Source of the DNA: Aquilaria yunnanensis
Taxonomy: Eukaryota; Streptophyta; Magnoliopsida; Malvales; Thymelaeaceae
NCBI GenBank assembly: GCA_039654915.1
Contig: CM077594.1
Coordinates: 15,933,001-15,997,000 of the forward strand
Length of the DNA stretch: 64,000 nucleotides
Reading direction: 5' to 3'
Of this stretch, positions 11,632 to 23,415 are shown one piece after another. Below the pieces are notes generated by a model. It was not told where the DNA came from. It searched no databases and saw only the letters and a list, made by a program, of their open reading frames with translations. Position numbers and translations under genes: made by a program. Numbering within the stretch: the stretch's first letter is position 1; each line of letters opens with the position of its first letter.

Positions 11632-12522
11632 ATGCAGTCGCAAGATCACCAAGAGATGCTGAACAACGAGAGCCACCAACAACCACCGCTGCAGGATCGG
11701 AGGTTGAAGTCGATGACGGGAGGCGACAGCAGCCAGGCGGCGTCGCAGCAGCATCCGCCCCAGAAATGCCCGCGCTGCGAATCTATGAACACTAAGTTCT
11801 GTTACTACAACAACTACAGCCTCTCTCAGCCACGCTACTTCTGCAAGACCTGCAGAAGGTACTGGACTCAAGGTGGGACTTTGAGAAACGTCCCTGTCGG
11901 CGGCGGCTGCCGAAAGGGGAAGCGCAGCAAAACCACCTCATCCAGTAACACCGCCACCAGCGCTGCCACCGCCGCTTCTTCTTCTTTGTCTCAAGCGCAG
12001 CCACAACAGCAACAGAACATGATAACTTCTAACCCGGCTGCTTCGGTTTCTTCTATGGGGATGGGACAGTTTTATCCTGGAGGTGATTTCTTATCGTCTT
12101 TGGCGGCAGCGCAACCGTCGAACCAACAGCGGGGATTCAGCAGCGGAGACTTGGCTGGGCCTTCGAATTTGAGCCTTTTGCAGGGTTACGCCGCACTCCA
12201 GTTCAGTCAAGCATTTCATCAAACACAAGCGCAACTCTTCCATTTTGGTAATCGAGATAAGGGATCGTCGGAAATGGAAGATGCCCTTTACACATCCAGT
12301 CCAGAGAGACTGATTCAGGCGGGTAATTCTCAGACCCATCAACAAAATTGGCTGAATCAAAGTTTGTTCAGCAATCCGAGTGCTGTTTCCGACGGAACAA
12401 ATGTGTGGACTATTGAAAGTACTACTGCGAAAAACACTAGCACCACCACGGCTGTTACTTCTTCAGCATCCATGAACCCAAATCAATGGCCTGATCTTCC
12501 TGGTTTTGGAGGTCGCCCTTAA
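11632..12522 (+). CDS. Dof zinc-finger transcription factor
   Basis: Encodes a 296-residue plant-specific Dof protein, a nuclear DNA-binding regulator that recognises AAAG-core promoter sites. The Dof finger spans about residues 44-98, with zinc ligands Cys46, Cys49, Cys71 and Cys74 in the CX2CX21CX2C pattern and the canonical [14 protein letters not shown] and [14 protein letters not shown] blocks. The basic RKGKRSK run (94-100) is a likely nuclear signal. The rest is low-complexity Ser/Thr/Gln-rich sequence, typical of activation regions, ending with a QWPDLPGF motif near the C-terminus. I chose ATG 11632 because the open frame extends upstream to 11590 only through a GTG. The length is usual for the family, the coding part is intronless, and the base composition is clearly richer in GC than its surroundings. 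The exact orthologue is not assigned. Regulation is suggested by several uORFs and a probable leader intron. Confidence 0.96.
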   Translation: MQSQDHQEMLNNESHQQPPLQDRRLKSMTGGDSSQAASQQHPPQKCPRCESMNTKFCYYNNYSLSQPRYFCKTCRRYWTQGGTLRNVPVGGGCRKGKRSKTTSSSNTATSAATAASSSLSQAQPQQQQNMITSNPAASVSSMGMGQFYPGGDFLSSLAAAQPSNQQRGFSSGDLAGPSNLSLLQGYAALQFSQAFHQTQAQLFHFGNRDKGSSEMEDALYTSSPERLIQAGNSQTHQQNWLNQSLFSNPSAVSDGTNVWTIESTTAKNTSTTTAVTSSASMNPNQWPDLPGFGGRP

Positions 12523-14212
12523 TATCCTCAAAATTGATATTCGTAGTTTGAGAAGTCAAAAAGATAGAAGTTCAGAAAGGAAAAGTTTCTTCTTTTTTAC
12601 AGGAAATGGAAAAGGCGTGGTCAATCAATTGGTCCTTGGAAAGTGTTGTTTCTTTTCTTCTTCTTTTTCTTTTCCTTATCTTTGGAAAATAGATGGAAAT
12701 GTTGCACCATTTTGTTCCTATGCTGGCTGCAGATAGAGAGCTTCTGGTGTTTGATACTTGGATACTTGGATTGGTCTCTTGAACTGTGCTAAGTTTTTTA
12801 TTAGAATTTTATAGTATATGGTTTGGGAGTTGTTCACATAAACCACTGTAGTTCCAGCAACTAATCACCTCTGTTTCTTTTCTTCTGTTGGAGATTTTCT
12901 ATATTTGTGCTGTATTCTTCATGGGCTAGCTAGGTTTGTCTTGGCCAATGGTCAGGAAACAACTTTTATGAACAGTAGAGATTATATTTTCGTTTGTTTG
13001 TTTTCTCTTTTTTTTTTTTTTTTTAAGTTCGCTTTGATAAAAGTAACAATATGATGTCCAGATAAAATAGAGAGGAAAGTTCGCAACTTTAAACCAGGGA
13101 AAAAAGGGGAGAACTTTATTCTGTTGTTAATTAGGGTTTACAAAGGAGAAAGGAGAAAGGAGAAGTAGAGGGTCATGTGGTGGGTGGTGGTGGAGGTGAT
13201 GTGTTGTGTAAAAGTGGTCAGAAGAGAATTCTTGGTTCGTTTTGTTGCATGTGGGTGAATGACGATTCACTGCTTTAAGCAGTTCACCAAATGTTCCTTG
13301 TCTCATGCCACATTTGTGCTCGTGATGGTTTCAACGTTTTATTTACAACATGATAAACTGTCTGTTACTGTGACGTGATAAGGTGATCGTCCATGCCCGT
13401 CACCATCGTATAGGGTTGCAAGAAACGTGTTATTGCCTAAGGTGCATTGCACCTCGATCAAAAAAATGGTTACTGCCGAGTTTTCTTTTTACATTAGATT
13501 TTAGTTTTCATACATATATATAACAAAACCTAAAATATTCCACTTAGTTGCCTCTCACCGAGTGCTAATATTCAACCCTTTACAAAGTTAATAAACTCAC
13601 TCATTTTATTAAGTTGTCCCCCATTCCTCTTTTAAATTTATAATGTCTTGTGTTGTATTCTAACTAAAAAGATAACTATAAAGTATTTTAATTATCTCTT
13701 GATTAATTTCACAAATTATATGTGGTAAAAACTAATTGAATGTAGAAAAATTAATGGTAGTTATAATGTATATCCGGTAGTTAACCTATGAGCAGCAAAT
13801 TCTAAGATGCTTGCTTGGGGTGGTTTGCATGCATGCATGGTTGTGTTGGGCTGGTCTTCTATAAATAAGATTGATGGGGTTGGGAAGACCAACATGGATT
13901 TGGTGGATACACCAAACCACAAGCATCTCTATCGAACCCAACAATATAATCACTTTAATTCCTTCCCAACATTAATTATTCCCAATACAAGATAGCAATT
14001 AATTCATTATTACTATTATTAAGAGGGTAATTAATTAATTAACTAATAATACCAGTACATTAAAGGCTAATACAGTAGAATATAATACTCCGATCCAGCG
14101 CATAGAATCCCACCCAGCAATCTTGAGAGCAAATGCGAAATCTTTGTCTGCCATTGTGAGAGAGAATATAAACCCTCTTGGGATGCTCCCCCTCGGGGCC
14201 AAATGATTCATA
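12523..14212. other. Dof 3' region and intergenic DNA
   Basis: The Dof 3' UTR probably occupies the first 300-500 bases; no canonical AATAAA could be placed with confidence. A poly(T) tract lies at about 13009-13024 and three tandem GGAGAAA-like units near 13145-13160. At 13828-13875 an RY-type CATGCATGCATG is followed by a TATA-like CTATAAATAAG, but only a 62-codon frame of no known family follows. No gene is recognised. Confidence 0.45.
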
Positions 14213-14222
14213 TATTTTAAAA

Positions 14223-15737
14223 GGGAAAATGTCATTTATGGTCCCTAATCTTTTCATGTTGTCCTAATTGAGTCCCTAACCTTCATTTTATCCTCTTAAA
14301 GTCCCTAACATCTCCACTTTCTTTTTTTTTTTCCAATCGCGGTCCTTCCGTTAATTTCAAGTTTAACTTTAAGGGATTCGTAGGAAAAATGCCAATTTCA
14401 GTACCTACAATTTCTTCCTTACACTAAAAGCACCCTTAAGTCAATGAATTTAACACACACACTTTCTCTCGTTGATTCCATCTGTTGCTCGAACACATCC
14501 ACCATGGCCACTAGTTTCATCATGTCTAGCCACTTCATCGTCACGATCAAATGGCTGTCCAGCTCCGTCTTGAGCTTAAAACATCCATTTGGTCTCTTGA
14601 GCCTAAATTGCCACCACCACTCTCTTCCTCCGTCTTTCTACCGGCTCCATGTCGATAATCAATGCCATCAAACTGGAACGCCCTTTTTGCAACAACTTGT
14701 AAAGCACCAAATTGGGGGGTTGAATCGATGTTGATTCACGGGATCAATTCGCGACTAGTCTATTGGGGGTTGAATCGTGAAATCGATTCAGATGAGTTTG
14801 GAAAGGCAAGGTTGCGGAGATGCTGGTGAAAGTCGTGGACGTTGCGAAAAGGCGAGGTCGTGGAGAGGCCAGCGGGGTTACAATTTTCTCTAGGAATGTA
14901 TGAAAGAAAGAAAGGCGGATGTGGGTGAGCCAACGCCCGCTGCCGCTGACCTCTACAAAACATTCGATGTGGGCGAGAAGGACAAGAGTAGCCTTCTTCC
15001 GGGTAATGATTCAAAGGGTACAATCTGTTGGGTGGTCGATCATTCCCCATGTGGCAGTAATGACAGTGATTTCCGCGCACCTTAACTGGCGAGGTGCTTG
15101 TGTTTTGGTTTAGTAGCCGCCTGAGAGCTTTTCGTCATAATCACCTTGCACCTCCAAGCGGAAGCACCAGATGTGAGCGGCGAGCATGTCAGCCACATCA
15201 CAATTATCTTGTTGGGGTAAGTCCATCGACCGGAAGGTGGAGTTGATCAAAGTAGAGGCAGGCGTCCCTTGGCGAAAGGAGGGCAGTGTTGCCTCTGCAA
15301 GACGGAACCAAATTGAGATTGGAACCAAATTTGGGGTCAGTTTATTTACTGTGTTGCTATCTAATTTGAAGCTGTTCTGATAGTGAGTGGCAAACAATGT
15401 GGCCATTAAAGCCATGGAAGGAAGAGAGAAAACCAGATTTTTGGTGATTTTTCACTTGGGAATTGATGTTTTTTTTTTTGGAAGCTAAGAATGGATGAGA
15501 GAGATGGATAAAATGCTAAATTAAAAGGCTTAATGGTGGTTTGATTGGGAGGAAGAAAATTTAGGGACCAAGTTGGTATTTTCATTGATGATTCTGTTAA
15601 CTTTAACTGTAAAATTGACAGAAAAATCACATTTGGAACAAAAATAGAAGATAAGGGATTTCAAGAGGACAAAATGAAGGTTATGGACCCATTTAGGATA
15701 ACACAAAAAGGTTAGGAACCATAAATGAATTTTTTCT
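14223..15737. mobile_element. Mutator-like element with acquired sequence (MULE-A)
   Basis: Long terminal inverted repeats of about 100 bp: the left starts GGGAAAATGTCATTTATGGT, and the right end reads AGAAAAAATTCATTTATGGT in reverse complement. The flanking direct repeats TATTTTAAAA (14213-14222 and 15738-15747) match 10/10, in keeping with the 9-11 bp target duplications of Mutator-like elements. The interior (about 14440-15400) is GC-richer than the flanks and carries several short overlapping frames on both strands, none recognised. There is no transposase, so it is non-autonomous. The interior looks like captured genomic sequence, as in Pack-MULEs, but its source is unknown. Confidence 0.85.
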
Positions 15738-15806
15738 TATTTTAAAATATTTTTTAATATATTTTGCTTCTCTTCCGTTCCAGTTCCACCACATTTATTT
15801 CAAACA

Positions 15807-15990
15807 AGGGCGGAATTAAAGGGCTAGCATGGACTTGTATCCCTAAAATACTTATAATTTTTTTTAAAACTTTAAAGGTAAACGTATTTAGACTCGTTTT
15901 TAAAGTTGGTTAAATTCTCTAGTAAGGACAATAATTTAGAAAAAGATTTCCTTTTGCCTCTATTTTATAAAAAACCCTGGATCCATCGCT
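15807..15990. mobile_element. Possible small DNA-transposon remnant
   Basis: The left edge AGGGCGGAATTAAAGGG and right edge CCCTGGATCCATCGCT are imperfect inverted repeats of a type frequent at the ends of short plant hAT-like elements. No target duplication was found. About 184 bp and non-coding. Confidence 0.3.
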
Positions 15991-18330
15991 GATTCTAACA
16001 AACGATCTCATAACCCGAATTGAATATGAAAATGTTATAATTTTATGATCTAAAATATAAAAATTGATTTGATTAAATTATATAATTACAATTATAATTT
16101 TGAATAATTGATTAAATTTTATATAAATTAAAAAAAATCATGTGCACGGAATCCTGATTTTAAAAAGACGGATATTGCATCACCATGCACTATGGAAAAT
16201 TCGTCACAGTTCCTCTCTGTTTGGGCGGCCATATAGTATAGGCTGGGGACCCAAAAAATATTTTGTGGGCGAAAATAAACAATATATTTGAAGATGAGAT
16301 ACATTACCAAGTTAATACAAAAAGAAAAAAAAAATACTTAAACAACTTAAACTAAACTTTATTTCACAAGTTATTCATGAGACTGTTATTTTGATAAAAA
16401 TAATATATCTTTTCTTATTTTGACCCATTTTTCTTTTTTTTTTTTCCTAAGATTTTTATCACGCTGTGACTGATTAGAAAATTAAATTAAAATGCTTCAT
16501 GACTAAAAAAAAAAAATCCACTACCTTTGTTTTCCCTTACAGAATATGCGCCAAGGTAATAAACATGTGGACAAATAACTACTGAAAAAATTAATTATGC
16601 CAAGAACAAAATTTCATCGTTTTTTAGATAGTTAATGTCTAGATTATTGAAGGTGATCTAACAAATTTCAATAACTAAAACAACATAATAAAAACAAACA
16701 TTCAAGAATGGATGTTTTACATGCATGTGCCATAAACAAAACATGCTAAAAAAAATAGAGAAAATATCATCAAAAGATTCTAAACAAAATTGAAAAATGA
16801 AAATTATACGAAAACTTCAGTATATAAAAAGCTATATATATGAACATGTAGCAGAAATGAAGAACAAACCGCAATATCTTGGAGAAGATATGAGTCACCA
16901 AGAAAATGAAAGTGGAGGTTATGAAGACAGAAATTTAAGATTGTGTGGATTCGATTGGAGAGAATGTGTGACTTAATTAGAGGGTTAAGTGTGAAACTAA
17001 ATACAATTCTTCGTGAACCACTAAGTAAGTTCCTAATCTTTTGTTTACTAGTCAATTGTCAGTGGGGGCAAAATGACAAAAAAGACCTCTACTAATGTAT
17101 GTATATATTATAGCATCTAGAGTATACCACTATATAAAAAAGTATTTTACTTTTGAATCTTTTTGTAACACATGTTTACATATGTTTAACTAAGTTGTAC
17201 AAAGCATGAATAACTCCAGATTGAGCTTGGCTCAACAAGGATTTTAATGGGCCCGAGTTCAATGAGCCATATATTATTGCCTCAAACTCGGCTCAATAAA
17301 AACTCAAGTTCCACTTGATGGGTTTGATAATCCTAGCTAATAGCATTAATGTCTAATTGTAAGTTTTGAAGGATTAAATGTAAGAATGATGTAACTTTAG
17401 AGGTTAAATATAATTAAACCTACATTAAATTGTGTTCTACAAGCGGAGGCTAAGCGTAAGAATTGAAACAAAGAAATGTATTAATTAACCCTGTTATATA
17501 TTTGTGAAAGGCTCAAGTCGAAACATTTTAAAATACAAATCAACCGATGAGGAGAGGACCTCGAGGTACTCATCCAAAGCTGGGTTTGGTAGAAGCATGC
17601 ACTACTCATAAAATTATCACCGCATGCATGTATTTGGATAGAAAATATTATGACTCGAAGGAGCGAGTGGTCGTCTAAATTTACGTCGTATTGAATCACT
17701 TAAATAAGAAGCGAAGGAAAAACTTGCAAGTCAAGAATTGTCCTTACCAGGAACAAAACCGTTAATTTAGAGTATTTTCAAAGAGGAATTGTCCTTACCA
17801 GACTTGGATGCTTCTGGGCCCTCTCTATTTCCACCCGCCCATTTAAATTATGTTTACAGTCCTGGAAATTTTTCCAAGGTGTACATATATTTGCAATTAA
17901 TTGTATCCATACAAAATATAAAGATTAGGAAGTATTTGTATAAAAAGGAATGGAGGATTAATACTGGTTTTTTCCGGACCTAGAACTCACCCGAATTAGC
18001 ATTAGGATATGCTCTTCTTTTCATTTCCTGTTCATCCCCTCTAGCAATCTCCCTTCCGTCATAGCAGCCAAATGGGTTTGCTCTCACAGACTGGAAAATG
18101 AAATGGGGTTAGACTCGGATCTCGTCCTCTTAAGAGACTTTGATAAAACAACCTTAAGCTCGGGTGCCGATTAAGAATATGCAAATAAGCTGATATACTG
18201 TGCATGGAATTTACCCAATAAAATTTGGCTTATAAAAAACTCACAACTTTCATAAATTGGCCCAAAAATTCATGAGAAGCAATGAACCGCCCAACAAATG
18301 TATTAATACTCTTAGATCTCCCTGTTGTGG
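15991..18330. other. Intergenic AT-rich DNA with a hAT-like scrap
   Basis: No gene recognised. A GAGCTTGGCTCAAC...GGCTCAATAAAAACTC segment at about 17220-17335 resembles the subterminal repeats of the element at 1-413 and is probably another decayed copy. A 16-bp direct repeat GAATTGTCCTTACCAG occurs at 17735 and 17786. The short frames at 16128-17055 and 17481-17983 show no family features. Confidence 0.45.
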
Positions 18331-19000
18331 TCATGCCACCAAAAAATATTGATGAAGATAAAATGGAAACAAGAAATATTTGATTTCATTCACATAGCCT
18401 CTTACGTCTTTATTCTGATGCAAGCCAATTTCATTATCAATTGATTGAAGCCACTCGTATTCAAATTGTTCTGGTGTGCCTAATTGGTATGGTCGACAAA
18501 AATTCATAAACCAGTGAATATCGCTGTTAAAGAAGTGCCATGAACCAACCACTAAACTTGATTGTAATATGCCAAATACAAAATGCATGCTTTGTAATTA
18601 GCAATTGTTCAGATATTACTTTTGTGATCCATAGGTCTTGACCAGTCAAAATAGTTTTTGGTGGTTTCCCATCAAAGTTAAATACAACATAAGAAATAAT
18701 TAAAAAAGCTAAACAAAAGAAGTATCTACAACAACTTAAGCATGTTGAAGACAAATAAAATGTATTTCTTGTTCACAACTAGCTAGAACCCAAAGAGCAC
18801 AACTAAAGAGAATCGTACTGCTAGTAACCATTGGAAAATATTTGTCTTCTCGTTGCGCAAAAGAGCACAACTGAAAAGAACCGTCTTGCCATGGTTATTA
18901 CCACGCACAAAAATACTAAACGACATGTCATAAGCACTAATTCTATATGCGGTATAAGTCTTCATTTGCCCAACATAGCCGCAAAGCATGACACTAGGTC
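18331..19000 (-). pseudogene. FAR1/FHY3-related (FRS, MULE-derived transposase) pseudogene fragment
   Basis: Three minus-strand frames join into one recognisable order. First comes a segment with AYDMSF and NNHGKTVLFSCALLRNE...FQWLL (18783-18989). Next is GKPPKTILTGQDLWITK followed by KHAFCIWHITIKFSGWFMAL (18527-18754). Last is EQFEYEW...GLHQNKDVRGYVNEIKYFLFPFYL (18331-18588). These are the core blocks of the FAR1/FRS family, domesticated Mutator-type transposases; in functional members the protein is a nuclear transcription factor. Frameshifts separate the pieces, both the FAR1 DNA-binding N-terminus and the SWIM zinc finger are missing, and about 140 bp of extra sequence lies between FQWLL and GKPPKT, partly a short duplication. 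It may come from a host FRS gene or a MULE transposase. Confidence 0.8.
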
Positions 19001-20451
19001 GATCCTAATTCGGGTTCGACTCGCAACGTTGTGCTCTTATAACAAACGCCATTCGAAAAAATTGTCAAATATAACTTAATGTCCTCCAAATTTCAAGTGA
19101 ACAATTCAACCCCAAATTTCCAAGGTAATCCCACTAAACTCCTATCATAAATATATACTTGTAAAATGCTTATTGATACCATATTAGACTGAAGTTAAAG
19201 CTCAGCAGGCTGGACCAGCCTAATACACTAACGGTGTTACTTAGACCAACAAACCTAACCAAGGTCCAACTTATAGCACTATACACAGGGCCCTGTGCGT
19301 TAGGGCCCTTTTATTGGGAAGATAGAGGTTGGTTACAGTCCAAAGTTGTATGCATCCTTGTCATTAAGTAATCACCTTGAAATCTAGGATCACATTCTCA
19401 CAAGCACATCCACCACTAATAGCAAGTCACACTCTAAATGATTATGGGTGATCATTCATGATCCCATATATAACTTCATATCTTCGAAATATTCCTACAG
19501 CTCCATGATTCTCATGAATCTCTAACAATTCACTCTCTATAACTATTAGGACTTCAGTTACTAAAAATCCATTAATTATCTTGGAAAGGTAATTCTAATC
19601 ATTAGCACACCACCACACTCTAGCATTCTCAGTTTCTCTTTTGTCTTCGACAAACCCTCACTTAAGCTTCGGATCCCCCCCCCCCCCCAAGGACTCACAC
19701 GTTGGGGGCTTCTAATGTCATGTTTTTTTGCAAGACTTCTAGCACTCTCCAAGTCAAAATCGTATGATAGCCAACACTTTGGCTATCAAATGATATCATT
19801 TGTGGGAAACCATCTCCCACCCTCAAATAATCCAAGTGTGAGATACGCATCATCATGACTGACTTGACAATGGCTAAAGCAGTACTTGGTCATAAAGGTA
19901 TCAAGATAATTAGGGCATGACCTTACAAGGAAAGTTAGCTCTTGTAGCAGCATTCAGCAGTATAATGTGTATTCTTGTTCACAATCAAGCATTAAATATT
20001 GGCACTCAAAGCACCAATAATGCTTTTTTACATTATGGTCAATTCCTAAGAGAGGGTATCTATGTAGAAAAGGATCTGCATGGTGATCCCAATTATTGGA
20101 GCAATGTCCTCCTAATATTGATAAAAAATGGCACATTACTTCAGTTGGTTGGGTGCGTAATTTTCATAAGAATATGGGACAATATAAAAAGCGCAGTAAT
20201 ACATGTGTAAGCATGCCCTAACTAGGAGTAGTATCCAAATCTATAAAAATAGAGTATTCATAAGATACACACTAAACAAGGCACAAAACCAACACCATAT
20301 TGTTTGAAAGCAACCTAAAACCTTTGGTGCCACTCTTCATAGGACAAACTAGATGATGTAGCTTTTCCCTCTAAGGTTGCTTAAGCTCGAGTAGGACTTC
20401 ACCATCCGGATTAAGCTTTGTAGTTGTCTTCCAGGCGCTCTAGACATTAGG
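19001..20451. repeat. Intergenic with decayed LTR-like sequence
   Basis: About 19200-19720 resembles 9910-10345 loosely: similar wording around 'agcacatccaccactaatagcaagtcac', and a CTTAAGCTTCGGATCC phrase followed by a run of 14 C at 19675-19688. The remainder, including a 97-codon frame at 19917-20210 and its antisense, matches nothing I know. No boundary found. Confidence 0.3.
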
Positions 20452-21915
20452 CACTACAAGAAAATGGGTATTTAGAGCCAATTTTTTTTAGTAGTTATAA
20501 GTAATCGGATCAAAACTTTTCGAGACTTGAAATTTGGGAGCGACTATAGAAGCCAAACATGTAGACCATATTGCAATTATTCAGCCTACAAAATCAGCAG
20601 CTCTTCCTTCATAATAGGATGCTTAGATCCTGCTATATTATTAAGCAAATCCTATCAGACTTTAGCTTTTCCTGTTCAATCATGTAGGTAGCACTATTGT
20701 CATACTAGTTCTTTGCTTCATATGCATTTATTTAGCACCTTTACTTCACCAGTAGGTATATGACAATATCAATAATTAATGTTTTCAACAATAGGTATAT
20801 GACAAGAAAAACTTTGCTTCTGTTAACTATTTTTTATATCTTGCCTTATAATGACCTTTATAATTACTTAGCATATAACATGATTACAGAAAAGGCCAAA
20901 TAAGAATTAAGTTTACTTATACAAATGATCAATATTTGAAGACTTTTATATATTACATCTAAAGGCATTAATGTGTTAAATCAAGAGATATGGGAAAAGA
21001 TGAAATTACCTTATTTGCTAGTAATTCAAAAAGAAGAGTATAATATAATTATTTTGGAAATTGTGGAATTGATATGTGTGAATTATTTATGTTGCACTTC
21101 AATCCTTCAACTTTGTGTAAGATACATTTGGAACAGATATGAACCAACAAAGGTGAAGAAGCTGAGGATTCTCCTTTGTGGAGCTCCAAATTCACAAAAT
21201 GAACATTCAAGTGTAAAAAGTTCAAGTTTGGACAATTTACCCACTTTTGGGCAGCTTGCCCCTAGTACTGGGAATGCTTAAAAAATAACACATCTAGTAC
21301 AATTTGAAGATGAAATAAGGGGATCAAGATACAAAAATCAACAACCAACGGTCGTTATCAACTACTCAGATGTTATGGGTAGCATGATTTAATTGATATC
21401 TTATATAAGTTGATTAATAACAATGATTATGGTTTTTGTTATTAATGGAAGAGAAAGATGGGAAAAGATGGTTCACTCATTTGTCATGAACTCAAACAGG
21501 AAATGTGGTAATTGAAAATAATTAAAAATACCAATTTATTTTAGCTTTATTTATTTTAATCTTTGAATTATTTCTAAATCTTTATACCTTCCTATTGTAT
21601 AAAAGAAGGAGGCTAGGTCCTTAAAGTCTAATAGAGTTGAAGGTTCTAGTGCTTTATCATATGACAAACTTAGGAAAGTTTGGATGTAGAACATAATGGA
21701 CGTGTTCGGGCTATGAGTTTTGTGTGACACCTACTACATATTTTGGACCCTCTCAAGCTGGAGGATATGGTAATACTAGCCAAGGATATCCCTACGGCCC
21801 TTCGACAAAACAATTCGATGAGCTTTTCAGAATGGTTAAAGAGATCTATAAGCTTTTGAGTGAAGACATAGCTCACAAACGTCAACAAATATTATTCTTT
21901 TCCTCCATAAATTAG
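20452..21915 (+). mobile_element. CACTA (En/Spm-type) transposon remnant
   Basis: CACTACAAGAAAATGGG at 20452 is the hallmark terminal sequence of plant CACTA elements. About 1.2 kb further on, a degenerate plus-strand frame reads SSALSYDKLRKVWM near 21640-21690 and then TPTTYFGPSQAGGYGNTSQG...FDELFRMVKEIYKLL at 21724-21915. This resembles the C-terminal part of the CACTA ORF1-type protein (Ptta/En/Spm family). The frame is broken, no TNP2-like transposase is present, and the opposite terminus (CTTGTAGTG) was not found. The ORF assignment is by motif resemblance only. Confidence 0.5.
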
Positions 21916-22192
21916 TTAAATACATTTATGGTATTTAGCTCGGGATCGGAATTTCATTTCATAAGTATAGTTTAGTATATCGGGTAACATCTATGGAGTT
22001 CTAGTGTTAATTTTTGGTTCTCGTTGCTATTCTAAACTACTACAGTTTGGGCTATGAGGGTGTTTTGATGAGTGTCATACCAACAATAATTTGACGCAGT
22101 GGGGGAGTTTTGATGTTCGTCAGTCTTTGTTACCGTTGCCCTGTGTAAAGGTTTGAGAAAGTAGTTTTCTAAGTGGTTTATATTTCTACGTA
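21916..22192. other. Non-coding flank of MULE-D
   Basis: GT-rich sequence with no frame. Together with 22570-22745 it may form one older retroposon 3' tail, which ends in A-rich sequence at 22732-22745 and into which MULE-D was inserted. Confidence 0.3.
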
Positions 22193-22569
22193 GGGTAAAT
22201 TCCACTGGTCATCCCTAAACTATATTCAATGTTGCTTATTTATCCCTAAACTATATTGTCTACTCATCATTAAACTATTAAATGTTGCTTAATCATCCCT
22301 AAACTATATCCAATGTTGATTAATCATTCTGCTATCTATCATACCGTTAAAGATTGATGGAAAAGTGATACCACATTAGCAACTATGTCATTTTTTATGC
22401 CACATTAGCAGCCACATCATTTTTCTATTCATCTTTAACTGTTGTGATGGATAGCATGATGATTTAATAACACTGGATATAGTTTAGGGATGATTAAGCA
22501 ACATTTGATGCTTTAGGAATGAATAGACAATATTGGATGCAATTTAGGGATGACCGGTGGAGTTTACTC
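22193..22569. mobile_element. Short Mutator-like MITE (MULE-D)
   Basis: Terminal repeats GGGTAAATTCCACTGGTCAT (left) and GAGTAAACTCCACCGGTCAT (right, reverse complement) extend about 100 bp as inverted repeats of a 'ccctaaactatattcaatgttgctt' type. The flanks TTCTACGTA (22184-22192) and TTTTATGTA (22570-22578) match 7/9, both differences being C/T. At 377 bp it is mostly terminal repeat and does not code. Confidence 0.8.
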
Positions 22570-23415
22570 TTTTATGTATTTAGTTGGTGTGGATGGCAGT
22601 GTTTCATTGGTTTGTAGGGGCTAATGAGCCTCTGGTGTTTGTTGGCTTTCTTTTACTCTATTGTGTTGTTTGGTGTATTTTTTGTAGGATAGGAGTCTTG
22701 ATTTTTATGTCATTATTACTATTATACTTTTTAAAAAAAAAAAATTTTAGTATAGTGCAGTATACTATTTAATTTGGTTCTTGTGTGGATGTTTAATGCA
22801 ATTAGTTTATGATTCTACGTTCTTATATGGATGTTCAATGCAATTAAAATATGTGTCATGTGCTCAACAAGTTATTTAAATAAATGTGTGTGTGTGTGTG
22901 TGCACGCGCGTATATGTTTCTATGTTGTAAGTAGTGTTGTACTACAACTGATGTTGGTATTGGAGTATGAGATGGTCATTTTGGCTCTTTTCAATCAAGT
23001 GATAACATAGGTATTGATGATGATGAGATAGAAGATGAGTAGAGCTAAGGCTTGGTGGATAATAAGTAAAAGAATGTAGGATTCTACTTTGTAAACATTT
23101 GAGTTAATGGATTGATAACTATTATTATTAAAGTTCTCATAGACTAAGGTCAATATGTGCAAGGTAAGCTTAATTTTTAAGCTTAGGAATCTTATTTGCA
23201 CACTAAGCAATTCAATTAGTGAATTGATGTAGTGTAGAATTAATGATATGATCATCTGAGCAAAGTTGAGTCATGAAGGGAAAAATTATAAATTTGTTAA
23301 GAAAACCCTTATTTTAAGTTATGAATATACTTGGACCATGGAATGGAAGATTTTTTATACATATTTATAAGTTTTAGTTCAAACTACGTTGGTGAAGGGG
23401 GAAAAAAAAAGGCTT
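22570..23415. other. Intergenic; A-rich tail and (TG)n tract
   Basis: A GT-rich segment ends in an A run at 22732-22744, a possible retroposon tail. A (TG)9 microsatellite lies at 22885-22902, followed by CGCGCG. Short frames on both strands are unremarkable. Confidence 0.4.

Noticed and set aside
11617..12360. Minus-strand frames opposite the first Dof gene
   Set aside because: Shadows of the GC-rich Dof coding sequence; the sense frame carries the full zinc finger.
13828..13995. RY motif and TATA-like box followed by a 62-codon frame
   Set aside because: Attractive promoter look, but the frame shows no family or signal features, and single motifs of this kind occur by chance.
14444..14734. 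96-codon frame in MULE-A
   Set aside because: No domain, no start context, and several overlapping frames of similar quality on both strands; treated as part of the captured core.
19917..20210. 97-codon plus-strand frame and its 60-codon antisense
   Set aside because: Neither resembles a known protein, and the region looks like decayed retroelement sequence.
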